Source: Sphingobacteriaceae bacterium
GTDB lineage: Bacteria > Bacteroidota > Bacteroidia > Sphingobacteriales > Sphingobacteriaceae
NCBI GenBank assembly: GCA_014380615.1
Contig: JACMJM010000050.1
Span: forward strand, 1 to 64,000
Direction: 5' to 3'
Length of the DNA: 64,000 bases
Shown in pieces: positions 53,737 to 63,500 of this stretch. Position 1 is the first letter of the stretch. Each line of letters starts with the position of its first letter. The notes under the pieces were generated by a model. It saw only the letters and a program-made list of their open reading frames with translations, made no database searches and was not told the origin of the DNA. A program made the translations under genes and the position numbers.

Positions 53737-54575
53737 TGAAAAGTAATTATCAACTCGTTTTAAGCCTTGAGGTTAGCCATTCTTACTACGAGAATAACGC
53801 TTGCAGCTGTCTGGAGTTTATCCCGCAGAAAGCAACCGTTGAACTTCAGAAAAAATACGGATTCAGGATGCGTTACAAAACTAATGGATTTGAACTTTAC
53901 GCAAATACTGCGGGGCCGATAGTCAAGCTGCTTCAATATATCATTTATGTAGCAAATGACGCTTCATTTGAGTATACGATAACTTCTAAGGATTCAAACT
54001 TTATGATGTTTACAGAATTGCCCCTTGATCAGCAAGGTTCTTTGTCCTATGATACTGGTTTTGGTCAGAATGTGTACGATAATGAGGTTTTGACTCTTCA
54101 AGAGCAAATACTCAATGTCAATACTTCCGCACTCGGAAGCTTAAAAATATCGCTTATTGATATATTGAAGTGCCGGAATATTGCCGGTGCTGCTCAAATG
54201 CAGATTAATTATACCGCCAGAGCCACTCAATGGCAATATTATGTGATTAACAAAAGCTCGGTGCAGTTGAATAATCCTGCTGTTGCCGGAACACCTGATA
54301 TAATTTTTGACGGTCCGGCTGCTGTTACTATTGCTACGGGCCAGGCTGCGTTATTATTTACTTCCGGGAGCAACCTGATACCCTTAACAGACTATCCGAA
54401 ATACAAGTTTGATCTTGTAAATAACTCCAGCGTGGCATTAGGTACTAAAAGCAGTCAGAGGAAAGCGGGTAAAGTAATTTTTAAGGGTCTGCCAAACCCT
54501 CAGCCTAGCCGTATTGGTTCGGTAGTGGTCAACGGAAAAGGGCAGCTTTCATCACCCATCTATTTATACATATAA
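53733..54575 (+). CDS. Unrecognised eCIS protein, candidate cap adaptor
   Basis: 280 residues without a family I can name. The N-terminal part (about 1-165) has a compact alpha/beta look (YYENNACSCLEFIPQKATVE). Residues 175-280 look like a beta-sandwich (VQLNNPAVAGTPDIIFDGPA). No signal peptide. It overlaps the Pvc16-like gene and precedes the sheath, so a structural role at the cap/sheath end is likely, comparable to the adaptor described in AlgoCIS. This is inference from position only. Confidence 0.55.
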   Translation: MMKSNYQLVLSLEVSHSYYENNACSCLEFIPQKATVELQKKYGFRMRYKTNGFELYANTAGPIVKLLQYIIYVANDASFEYTITSKDSNFMMFTELPLDQQGSLSYDTGFGQNVYDNEVLTLQEQILNVNTSALGSLKISLIDILKCRNIAGAAQMQINYTARATQWQYYVINKSSVQLNNPAVAGTPDIIFDGPAAVTIATGQAALLFTSGSNLIPLTDYPKYKFDLVNNSSVALGTKSSQRKAGKVIFKGLPNPQPSRIGSVVVNGKGQLSSPIYLYI

Positions 54576-54598
54576 TTTAATAACCCAAATCATAATTT

Positions 54599-56176
54599 AT
54601 GAATTTAGCAACAATTAAAACCCCGGGTGTCTACATAAACGAGCTCAACGCTTTCCCCAATTCGGTGGTAGCGGTGGCTACAGCTGTTCCTGCGTTTATA
54701 GGCTATACCCCACAGGCAGTATACGAAGGGAAATCGTATACTAATGCTCCGGTTCGGATCACTAGTTTTGCCGATTTTCAGGCCTTCTTTTGCCTTCCGG
54801 ATCCACCGGCACCGGCCAGTCCGACTAAGCAATATAGTCCGGAGTATTACCTGGTTCAGCAAAAAAGTCAGCCTGTTAAGGGCGATTACCTTCTCCTGGG
54901 CGGATCTTATTATTCTATACTCCCTGATCCCAACACCATTTACTACCTCTATAATAGCGTTAAACTATTTTACGAAAATGGTGGCGGAACTGCTTACATC
55001 GTTTCGGTTGGACCTTACGGTGCGCCTTCTGGTAAAACAGCAAATCCAGGCGATCAAATTGTAAATCCCAATGTTCAGCTAAATGATCTTTTGGGAGGAC
55101 TTCAGCTTCTATTAAACGAGCAGGAGCCAACAATGTACATTTGCCCTGAGGCAACCTTGCTGAGTGTTGCAAATAATGGCACGCTGATGGAATCGATGCT
55201 ATTGCAGTGCACACAAATGCAAACTGCCATGTGCTTATTTGATATTATTGGTGGCAACGCTCCCGATCCTATTCTTTACACTCAGGACATCCAAAACTTC
55301 AGAAATAATACCGGCGCAGTGGGATTGAATTATGGTATTGCTTATTATCCGTTTATCGGCACTACCATTATGCAGAATACAGATATAGATTATACCAATT
55401 TGTTTGGGGGCGATTTAAAGCAGTTAGCTCCACTTTTAAATCCTGCAGACAATCCAAATCCAACGGTAGCAACCATTATTGCTAATATTCAAAATCCTGC
55501 AAGTACTTTGACAGTAAGTCAAAACAACAATGCACTTTTAGTTGCCAGTCCTACTTACGGACAGATTATTAATCATGTTTTGAGTGATGCAAATACGCTT
55601 CCTCCAAGCGGTGCTATGGCTGGCGTAATAACCAATACCGATAATATGGTTGGCCCATGGGAGGCACCGGCAAATACGTCTATCGTTGGTGCATCATCGC
55701 TTCCGATTAATATCTCAGATACGCAGCAGGCGAATCTTAACATCGATGCTATTTCAGGTAAATCGATTAATGCTATCAGGTTATTTAACGGACTTGGAAT
55801 TTTAGTATGGGGTGCAAGAACTCTTGATGGAAATAGCCAGGACTGGAGATATGTACCGGTTAGAAGAACCATGATCTTTCTTGAGCAGTCGTGTAAGCTT
55901 GCCACTCAGGCCTATGTTTTCCAGCCGAATGATAAAAACACCTGGGAAGCAGTTAAGTCGATGATCGGCAGTTTCTTAACCTCAATTTGGAAACTTGGCG
56001 GTTTACAGGGAGCAAGTGCATCTGATGCATTTTCTGTGGCCTGTGGATTAGGAGTTACCATGACCAGTGATGATATCCTGAATGGTTTCATGAATGTTTC
56101 TGTGAAAGTAGCAGTGGTTCACCCTGCCGAATTCATCGTTCTTACATTCCAGCAGCAAATGGCTACCTCCAGTTAA
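54599..56176 (+). CDS. Contractile sheath protein
   Basis: 525 residues. The N-terminus TPGVYINELNAFPNSVVAVA plus FIGYTPQA is the conserved sheath start. A variable, surface-exposed middle domain is followed by the conserved C-terminus (EQSCKLATQAYVFQPNDKNT to NVSVKVAVVHPAEFIVLTF) that forms the handshake mesh between subunits. Related to Afp2/Pvc2 and phage gp18. Only one sheath gene is present, whereas Afp/PVC have three. Confidence 0.93.
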   Translation: MNLATIKTPGVYINELNAFPNSVVAVATAVPAFIGYTPQAVYEGKSYTNAPVRITSFADFQAFFCLPDPPAPASPTKQYSPEYYLVQQKSQPVKGDYLLLGGSYYSILPDPNTIYYLYNSVKLFYENGGGTAYIVSVGPYGAPSGKTANPGDQIVNPNVQLNDLLGGLQLLLNEQEPTMYICPEATLLSVANNGTLMESMLLQCTQMQTAMCLFDIIGGNAPDPILYTQDIQNFRNNTGAVGLNYGIAYYPFIGTTIMQNTDIDYTNLFGGDLKQLAPLLNPADNPNPTVATIIANIQNPASTLTVSQNNNALLVASPTYGQIINHVLSDANTLPPSGAMAGVITNTDNMVGPWEAPANTSIVGASSLPINISDTQQANLNIDAISGKSINAIRLFNGLGILVWGARTLDGNSQDWRYVPVRRTMIFLEQSCKLATQAYVFQPNDKNTWEAVKSMIGSFLTSIWKLGGLQGASASDAFSVACGLGVTMTSDDILNGFMNVSVKVAVVHPAEFIVLTFQQQMATSS

Positions 56177-56216
56177 TTAGAACATTAATTTAAATAAAAC
56201 ATAAAAACATAAAATT

Positions 56217-56684
56217 ATGGCAGCAGATGATGGCAGCGCCCAAGGCGCAACATGGCCCATGCCCAAGTTCAGATTCGAAGTAGATCTTGGTACAGAATTA
56301 AAAGGCGTTGCATTCCAGGAAGTTTCGGGAATGGATGTTGAGAATCAGATTATCGAATACCGTAAAAGTAATAGTCCGCTTTTTTCCACTGAGAAAATGC
56401 CGGGAATAACAAAGTATGGCAACGTAACCATGAAGAGGGGAGTGTTTGTTAACGACAATACTTTCTGGAACTGGCACCAGCAGATTGTGATGAACACCAT
56501 TGCAAGACGCACTGTAATCATTAAACTTTTAGATGAGAAGGGTAAAGTAACCATGCAATGGACATTAAATAATGCGTGGCCAACCAAAATTACCAGTACC
56601 GATCTAAAGTCTGACGGTAACGAAGTTGCCGTGGATACTATTGAAATAGCACATGAGCAGATGATTATCTCGAATGGCTCTTGA
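56217..56684 (+). CDS. Inner tube protein 1 (Afp1/Pvc1-like)
   Basis: 155 residues, T4 gp19/Hcp-like tube fold. Signature stretches are KFRFEVDLGTELKGVAFQEV, VTMKRGVFVNDNTFWNW and WTLNNAWPTKI with TIEIAHEQM. This should be the main repeating ring of the tube. It overlaps the second tube gene by 11 bp. Confidence 0.9.
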   Translation: MAADDGSAQGATWPMPKFRFEVDLGTELKGVAFQEVSGMDVENQIIEYRKSNSPLFSTEKMPGITKYGNVTMKRGVFVNDNTFWNWHQQIVMNTIARRTVIIKLLDEKGKVTMQWTLNNAWPTKITSTDLKSDGNEVAVDTIEIAHEQMIISNGS

Positions 56685-57138
56685 TTATCCGGTTGGTTTT
56701 TACTTTCAGCTCTCGTTTCAGGGTGATGACGCTGCTTTTCAGGAAGTATCCGGCATTTCGAAAGAGCTCACCGTTGAAGAAGTTGTTAGCGGCGGGGAAA
56801 ACCGGTTTAAATACCGGCTTCCCACCGTTTCAACCAGCCAGAACCTTGTGCTTAAAAGAGCTCTGGTACCTGTTGGTTCACAGCTTTTAAATTGGTGTTC
56901 GAGTATAATAGATCAGGGACTGGCAACAAGTATTCAGCCTCATGATGTGAGACTAAGCTTGCTGGATGCCACAGGCCAGGTGTGCATATTGTGGACATTC
57001 CATAATGCCTACCCGATAAAATACGCCGTTTCTGATCTCAAATCGCAAGAGAGTGCGGTTGTTATAGAATCAATAGAACTTGCTTACACTTATTTTGATG
57101 TTTCGACTAAAACAGACTTTACCAACTTATTTACCTGA
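56674..57138 (+). CDS. Tube initiator protein (Afp5/Pvc5-like)
   Basis: 154 residues with the same fold as the preceding tube protein: FYFQLSFQGDDAAFQEVSGI, LVLKRALVPVGSQLLNW and WTFHNAYPIKY. A second, diverged tube paralogue normally forms the ring joining tube to baseplate hub. Its ATG lies within the end of the first tube gene. Confidence 0.88.
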   Translation: MALDYPVGFYFQLSFQGDDAAFQEVSGISKELTVEEVVSGGENRFKYRLPTVSTSQNLVLKRALVPVGSQLLNWCSSIIDQGLATSIQPHDVRLSLLDATGQVCILWTFHNAYPIKYAVSDLKSQESAVVIESIELAYTYFDVSTKTDFTNLFT

Positions 57139-57143
57139 GAATA

Positions 57144-57314
57144 ATGCCGATTGAAATACGCGAAATCATTATAAAAACAGAGATCTCCAATGGTGAGAGA
57201 AGTCAAACCGGGAGTTTAAAAGAAAAGGAACTGACTTTACTTAAAAAGCAAGTGATGGAAGAATGCAAAAGAATACTGGTAGCGAATACCAAAAAAAGTG
57301 GTTATAAACGCTAA
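57144..57314 (+). CDS. DUF5908 small protein in the Afp6/Pvc6 position
   Basis: 56 residues starting MPIEIREIIIKTEISNGERS, the DUF5908 pattern, with a basic Lys-rich helical C-terminus. Afp6/Pvc6 are also about 60-residue proteins at exactly this place, between the second tube and the LysM adaptor genes. The role is unresolved; a small baseplate or assembly component is likely. It starts 5 bases after the tube gene. Confidence 0.8.
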   Translation: MPIEIREIIIKTEISNGERSQTGSLKEKELTLLKKQVMEECKRILVANTKKSGYKR

Positions 57315-57325
57315 ATCTGAAAACT

Positions 57326-58000
57326 ATGGCAAGTCTGGAATTAATGAAGATAACGGGATACACTGATGAGGAATTTCAAACGCCGTTTGCGGGTTCGCCC
57401 TATACTGTTATGATCAATCCTGACTCTGTTAAATTGCAACGGAGCATTGAATATAATGAGCAGCAGGCACCTGCCACCAGTTCTGCTTCGCAGAAATATA
57501 AAAGTACACCCAGTGATAAGCTGAACTTTGATATTGTGATTGACTGTACCGGAATTGTAGATCCTACACGCACCACAATGTCATCAGAAATTACAGCGCT
57601 TCAAAACATTGTGTATGAATATAACGGAAAAATTCACCGGCCCAATTTTGTGATCATACAATGGGGCCAGAATTTCACATTTAATGGAGTACTTACTTCA
57701 TTTGATATTTCGTATACACTATTTAAACCCGATGGCAGTCCTTTGCGGGCTAAAATCTCCCTGGCTTTCAGCCAGTATATCTCTCCATCTACAGTAACGA
57801 TGCTTGATGCGCCCGAATCGCCGGACCTGACGCATATTGTTACTGTTGTAAGTGGTGTTACCTTGCCGCAACTCTGTCTTCAGGTTTGGAACGACCAATC
57901 GTACTATATTGACGTAGCCAAATTTAATAAGCTTAATAAATTCAGAAACCTGGCGGGAATAGACAAACTTATTTTTCCGCCAATAACTCAATCCGCATAA
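57326..58000 (+). CDS. Baseplate hub adaptor with LysM-like tail (Afp7/gp53-like)
   Basis: 224 residues. The N-terminal part matches the conserved contractile-injection-system adaptor (GSPYTVMINPDSVKLQRSIE, LNFDIVIDCTGIVD, FNGVLTSFDISYTLF). The C-terminal 60 residues (LTHIVTVVSGVTLPQLCLQV, then NFRNLAGIDKLIFPP-like sequence) are a diverged LysM. It connects the tube to the spike in the particle. Its stop overlaps the next ATG (TAATG). Confidence 0.87.
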   Translation: MASLELMKITGYTDEEFQTPFAGSPYTVMINPDSVKLQRSIEYNEQQAPATSSASQKYKSTPSDKLNFDIVIDCTGIVDPTRTTMSSEITALQNIVYEYNGKIHRPNFVIIQWGQNFTFNGVLTSFDISYTLFKPDGSPLRAKISLAFSQYISPSTVTMLDAPESPDLTHIVTVVSGVTLPQLCLQVWNDQSYYIDVAKFNKLNKFRNLAGIDKLIFPPITQSA

Positions 58001-59796
58001 TGGCATCAGAGACAATAGCAAGTGGCAATATCGCAACTTTTGCGGTAATGGTGGGCGGAAGTGCCGTGCCTGATGAATTGAGCGTTTTATCTGTTCATAT
58101 TGAAAAAAGAGTCAACAGAATTCCGGTGGCCCGGATTGTTATTCTCGATGGCGAACCCAATACCGGTACTTTCCCTGCCAGCTCCTCGGCAACGTTTGTC
58201 CCAGGAGCAGAGGTAAGTATTGAAGCAGGCTACGATTCGAACAATACAGTTATTTTTAAAGGGATAATTACAAATCAGAGAATTCGAATTGATTCACTGG
58301 TTGGATCAATACTCGAAGTTGAGTGCCGGGATACTGCTATCAAAATGATTGTTGGCAGAAAAAGCCTGACCTATTCAAATCAGAAAGACAGCGATATCAT
58401 ATCGTCTATTATAGGGACATATTCCGGCTTAACCAGCAGTGTTACCGCCACAGGTACACAATGGCCGGAACAGGTACAGTATTATGTTACCGACTGGGAT
58501 TATATTCTTGCTTTAGCAGAAAATAACGGATTAATAGTAACAGCGATTAACGGTGCCGTAACGGTAGCAGCTCCTGATGCTAGCACAACTTCTGTACTTA
58601 CTGTTACCTATGGCGATGATTTACTCGAGTTTAATGCGGATCTGAATGCTGTTTCGCAGTTGGCGAATGTTACCACCAGTACCTGGGATTATACAACCCA
58701 GGCAGTGACTACAGGGCAGGCGACACCCAATGTTACCGGTCCGGGTAACCTTTCTACCCAAACTCTTTCCGGGGTAGTAGGATTGTCGGCATATCAATTA
58801 CAAACCTCTGCACCGCTTCAAACAGCTGATCTAACTAACTGGTCGAAGGCGCAGATCATAAAAAGTGAATATTCAAAAATACAGGGCGAAGCTAAGTTCC
58901 AGGGCACAAGCCTTGTTGACCCTGCCAAGTACATGACCTTTGCAGGGCTTGGAGATCGCTTTAATGGTGATTATCTGATTTCCGGTGTTGTTCATGATCT
59001 TTCGGATGGCAATTGGATTACAGAAGTGTCGCTTGGCATTTCACCTCTTTGGTTTACAGAAGAACCGGATGTTATGTCGCCACCCGCTTCCGGACTTTTA
59101 CCCGGAGCAAGAGGATTGTTCAACGGAACAGTTAAGCAAATGGCACAAGATCCTGATTCGCAATACCGCATTCTGGTAAACGTGCCATTATTTGATGCAA
59201 ACGGCGCCGGAATATGGGCCAGGCTTACTAACTTCTATTCTACAAATGGTGCCGGTGTATTTTTCTTACCTGAAGTGGGTGATGAAGTGGTACTGGGTTT
59301 TTTAAATGAAGATCCGCGTTACCCAATTATACTTGGAAGTATGTACAGCAGCACTAAACTAAAACCGTTTACAGGGCTTGATCCTCAGGATAGTAATGCT
59401 CTGAAAGCTATAGTTTCCAAATCAGGAATCTACATCCAGTTTGATGATGAGAATAAGGTGCTCACCATGACAACTCCCGGTAAGAACACCATTATATTCA
59501 GTGATAAAGACAAGAAGATCAGTATTCTGGATGAAAACTCAAATACGATTGTAATGTCTGACAGTGGCATTGCAATGAACAGCAATAAAGACATCAATAT
59601 TACCGCTAATCAAAACCTGGTTTTGAATGGTGCGCAAGGAGTACAGATTAAATCTTCAGGTGGTGATGTACAACTTAACGGCTTAAATATAAAAGAAACA
59701 GCCAGCATGCAGTATTCTGCTGAAGGCGGTCAAGCTGCGCAGGTAAGCGGAGGGATGGAATTAACGCTGAAAGGCGCCATGGTAATGATAAATTAA
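58000..59796 (+). CDS. VgrG-like spike protein (Afp8/Pvc8-like)
   Basis: 598 residues. The N-terminal gp27-like hub (1-365) includes LSVLSVHIEKRVNRIPVARI and FKGIITNQRIRI. The gp5 OB-fold (about 370-460) has NVPLFDANGAGIWARLTNFY and FLPEVGDEVVLGFLNEDP. The C-terminal beta-helix shows repeat-like NSNKDINITANQNLVLNGAQ. Forms the trimeric central spike that pierces the target. Followed by its PAAR tip 4 bases on. Confidence 0.9.
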   Translation: MASETIASGNIATFAVMVGGSAVPDELSVLSVHIEKRVNRIPVARIVILDGEPNTGTFPASSSATFVPGAEVSIEAGYDSNNTVIFKGIITNQRIRIDSLVGSILEVECRDTAIKMIVGRKSLTYSNQKDSDIISSIIGTYSGLTSSVTATGTQWPEQVQYYVTDWDYILALAENNGLIVTAINGAVTVAAPDASTTSVLTVTYGDDLLEFNADLNAVSQLANVTTSTWDYTTQAVTTGQATPNVTGPGNLSTQTLSGVVGLSAYQLQTSAPLQTADLTNWSKAQIIKSEYSKIQGEAKFQGTSLVDPAKYMTFAGLGDRFNGDYLISGVVHDLSDGNWITEVSLGISPLWFTEEPDVMSPPASGLLPGARGLFNGTVKQMAQDPDSQYRILVNVPLFDANGAGIWARLTNFYSTNGAGVFFLPEVGDEVVLGFLNEDPRYPIILGSMYSSTKLKPFTGLDPQDSNALKAIVSKSGIYIQFDDENKVLTMTTPGKNTIIFSDKDKKISILDENSNTIVMSDSGIAMNSNKDINITANQNLVLNGAQGVQIKSSGGDVQLNGLNIKETASMQYSAEGGQAAQVSGGMELTLKGAMVMIN

Positions 59797-59800
59797 AGAT

Positions 59801-60100
59801 ATGCCACCAGCAGCAAGATTAACAGATTTTCACGAATGCCCGATGCAAACCCCTGCAGTGCCGCCGATTCCGCATGTGGGTGGTCCAATAGTGGGCCCTG
59901 GCGAGCCAACCGTTTTGATAGCCGGTTTACCTGCAGCACGGGTGGGAGATATGCTGGTGTGCGTAGGGCCGCCAGATTCAATTGTAAAGGGTTCTTCAAC
60001 TGTGATGATTGGCGGCGTTCCTGCGGCACGTATGGGCGATCAAACCGCTCATGGCGGACAAATAATGTTAGGTGCATTTAATGTAATGATAGGTGGATAG
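59801..60100 (+). CDS. PAAR-repeat spike tip
   Basis: 99 residues. PAAR motifs are recognisable in PAARLTDFHECPM, GLPAARVGDMLVCVGPP and GVPAARMGDQTAHGG. His11, His25, Cys54 and His84 are placed to bind Zn. It caps the spike trimer as a sharp cone and can carry effectors, but there is no extension domain here. The next gene overlaps its end. Confidence 0.92.
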   Translation: MPPAARLTDFHECPMQTPAVPPIPHVGGPIVGPGEPTVLIAGLPAARVGDMLVCVGPPDSIVKGSSTVMIGGVPAARMGDQTAHGGQIMLGAFNVMIGG

Positions 60101-60521
60101 AGAATTTAGTAAATATGATAACCACTTTTTAGGTTCCGGATGGGCCTTTCCGGTAACCTTCTCAAAAGGAAACCTGAAGGTGGGTACCAGCTCTTACGAG
60201 GATAATATTAATGATAGCATCAATATTATTTTGCAAACGCGAAATGGTGAACGCAATATGGAACCTCAATTTGGTTCGGGCTTGCAAAAGTTCTTTTTCA
60301 GAAAGATGGACGCCACATTAAAAGGGGAAATTATCGTGGCTATTAAATATGCGCTTTTGAAGAATGAACCGCGCATCAGTGTAAAAGATGTGGTTGTTGA
60401 ATACACTGATCTTTATAGTGGTTTAGTTGAAATCACTGTAAGCTATGTATACAATCAAACCAATACCCGGCACAATTATGTTTTCCCCTTTCATGTAAAG
60501 GAGGGAACGAATCTCGGTTAA
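60093..60521 (+). CDS. gp25-like baseplate wedge protein (Afp9/Pvc9-like)
   Basis: 142 residues from GTG 60093, overlapping the PAAR stop by 8 bases; no better start precedes the conserved part. LGSGWAFPVTFSKGNLKVGT, SINIILQTRNGERNMEPQFG and SGLQKFFF are the gp25/T6SS lysozyme-like family signature. It bridges sheath and baseplate. Confidence 0.85.
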   Translation: MDREFSKYDNHFLGSGWAFPVTFSKGNLKVGTSSYEDNINDSINIILQTRNGERNMEPQFGSGLQKFFFRKMDATLKGEIIVAIKYALLKNEPRISVKDVVVEYTDLYSGLVEITVSYVYNQTNTRHNYVFPFHVKEGTNLG

Positions 60522-60525
60522 TATA

Positions 60526-63500
60526 ATGACAGGAATTGACAGAAATAGCGCATTAAAATCATTGGAACTGGCACTGGTGCCGCTTCCGGATTTGATTGAT
60601 GGCAGAACGGAGTGCGACAAACTCTCGTTTCTGACCAACTTTGCAACGCTGATCAATTTCTACGATAGCGAGAATAATAAGAATGGTAATTGGGCCCCTT
60701 TTCTGCTAAAAGACCCGGTTTTTTTACTCGCTCAAATCTCGCAAACCAATTTTGAGAACGTATATGCTATTTACCATACCAGCACGCTAAGGGTTGAAGC
60801 CCTGCTGAATCAGAATAATAACAATTCTACAAACCTTGCCATACACCTTAACCGGCTATTTAACCAGATTACCAATGTCTTTATAAAAATAGAGCGTTGG
60901 GCCTGGTTTATGCAGCAATCAGATCAACACTATGAGCTCAGGTCTTTTCTCCTGCACCAGGTTAAAAAAACTTATAGCGTTTATTTCTGGGCGCTTCAGT
61001 CGTTAAGAGAAGCTGTGCTGAACTCAAAGACGCTCCCGGGAGTTGAACCTGTCCGATTCTACTCGTTTGCCAATTTTGATGAAAAAATCTGGAACGAAAA
61101 TAAAGATAAGAGCCCTTATTGGGAGATATTAGGCTATAAGATTACCGCTGCCGATCAAAAAAACACTCTTGAGCAGCAAGCGAGTATTACTGCCGCTAAT
61201 GCCTCAGCATGCTTTAATGCATTAATTCTGTTGGGGGATAAAGTGTTCGGATTTTTACATCAGATTATCCATCACGCATCTTCCGAATACGAAAAGATTA
61301 AAGATCTTAAAAGTCCGTTTCCTGATACTACATTATTAAGAACCTTTGTTGATTTGACGAAGATTCACCAGGAGCAACTTAACGCAATTTCTCAGAAACA
61401 TCTTGATTTTTACTATACCGACATTTTAAAGCAGGGTGAATTGCCCGGGTCGCCTGATACAGCTATCCTGTGTGCCGAGCTCGCAAAGCAAACCGATACA
61501 TTCAGACTTGCTGCAGGCACTCTGTTTAATGCCGGCTTCGATTTACAAAAAAATACCGTTTTGTTTAGGGCTACAGAAGATGTTAGCCTTAATCCCGCTA
61601 GTATAGCAAGTGTAAAGACACTGGCTACCAGCGAAACGGGTGCCTTTTACCTACAGCAGGCAGCAAAAGTTGACACCATTACCAAAGATGAAAACGGAAA
61701 TGTTCTAAGCTGGCCAACATTTGGCATCGACGGGGGAGAGCCTACTACCAACTTAAATACCGGTATTGCATTTGCTTCTCCGATGTTGTACTTAAAAGAG
61801 GGCCAGCGGGATATCTATCTTACCCTAACTTGTATCCCTGCGACAAACGTAATTGATAAGTTTACCAACGCTCAATATTTTCTTAGCACATCAAAGGCCT
61901 GGATTCCCGTAACCGGAACCATTTCACCATATAATTCGCCTCTGCCAGACAGCTTAGTCATTCATTTTGGTTTAAAACCAGGAGATCCGGCAATTGAACC
62001 TTTTTTGAAAAACCCTGATGGTTTAATAACAGAATGGCCCTTATTAAAGATAGTATTTAATGTGTTGCCTAATCCGGCTGATGTTCCTGTTATCAATACG
62101 CTTCGTATTCAGGTAAATGTTACAGGGCTAAGTACCTTTCAATTCAGTAATGACCTGGGACCTCTGAGTACCAAGGGCCCTTTTCCGCCTTTTGGTCCCA
62201 CTCCCTTAGTTAACAGCAGGTTTATTATTGGCAATGCCGAAATTTTTAGCAAACCTTTTAGCTGGCTTCACCTGGAACTAAACTGGGATACGGTTCCGGC
62301 TAATTTCCAGACCTATTATCAGCAGTACAATAACTATCTTTCTCAATTATCTCCGGTAATCGGGGAGCCTGTAAAGCCTGCTCCAGTAGCAGATAAAGGA
62401 TTTTTTGCAGGGTTAAAAAAATTCGGCTCGAAAATATGGAATGGGATAAAGAATATTTTTTCTACGATTAAAAAGGTTATAACGGCCATCATTAAGTTAC
62501 CCTTTAAATTAATTGAGGCAATTGCAAAATGGCTGTTTACTAAAGAGAGCTGCGACTGTGTAAAGGACCAACCCGGTCCGTTTAATAATGTGTGTTTCAG
62601 GGTCAATTTCGGAATACTGCAACAGCAGGTATGGCAAACACTGACTATGAGCAAAATGAAAACGGTTATTGCGGGAAATGGTAGTAAAACCTTTATGCCA
62701 TACACCGATGACACCACATGCAAACCGGCTGCTCAAGCCAAGCCAAATACATTACTCTTATTTGATACAAGCGAAGTGATACAAACGGATCCTGTGACGG
62801 GTAAACAGGAAGCTATACCCTGCGTTACAGGTCAAAACAGCTGCTTCGAATATGGAACGGCACCTCAAGTGCCGGTTTTGGTTGCTTCCGGAAGTTCTTC
62901 TGTTCCAAGCGCTTTACAAAACATAGTGCCCGACCCTGGCATCCAGAATCAGACTGAAACTTACAGTACCACCAGTGCTTCGGGTTTTTTAAAAATGACA
63001 CTTACGGATCCGACCTATGGTTTTGGGTCCTCAGTTTATTCAAATGTGGTATCTTATATCGCCTTAAAGAATGGCATATATATTTCACGCAAATGCCCCG
63101 CATCAAAGCTTATCGCACAGGCGGGTGTACCATTTGCTCCCAAACTACTTACTTTTTCAGCAAGTTATTCAGCCATTCAGACTTATAATCTGTTCGAAAC
63201 TGGTGAATATCCATTGCAATGCTTTATGTACACGCCTTTTTCCACCCAGATAGTGTATGATAATCAGGTTGTTCCTAATCAGAATAATCAACAGCCGGTT
63301 ACGGGCTTACCAATTAAACCGGCAACCGAAACTGAAAACAAACAGGATATTGATCAAGGGATTCCGCTTTTCCCATCCTTTGGATTCAACGGAGCTTTAT
63401 TCATAGAACTTAAGCAATTAATCCCTGCTAATACGCTTAATCTTTACTTTGAGCTCGCCAGAAATTATACAGACAGTACTTTAAGCAGGGAAGTAAGTTT

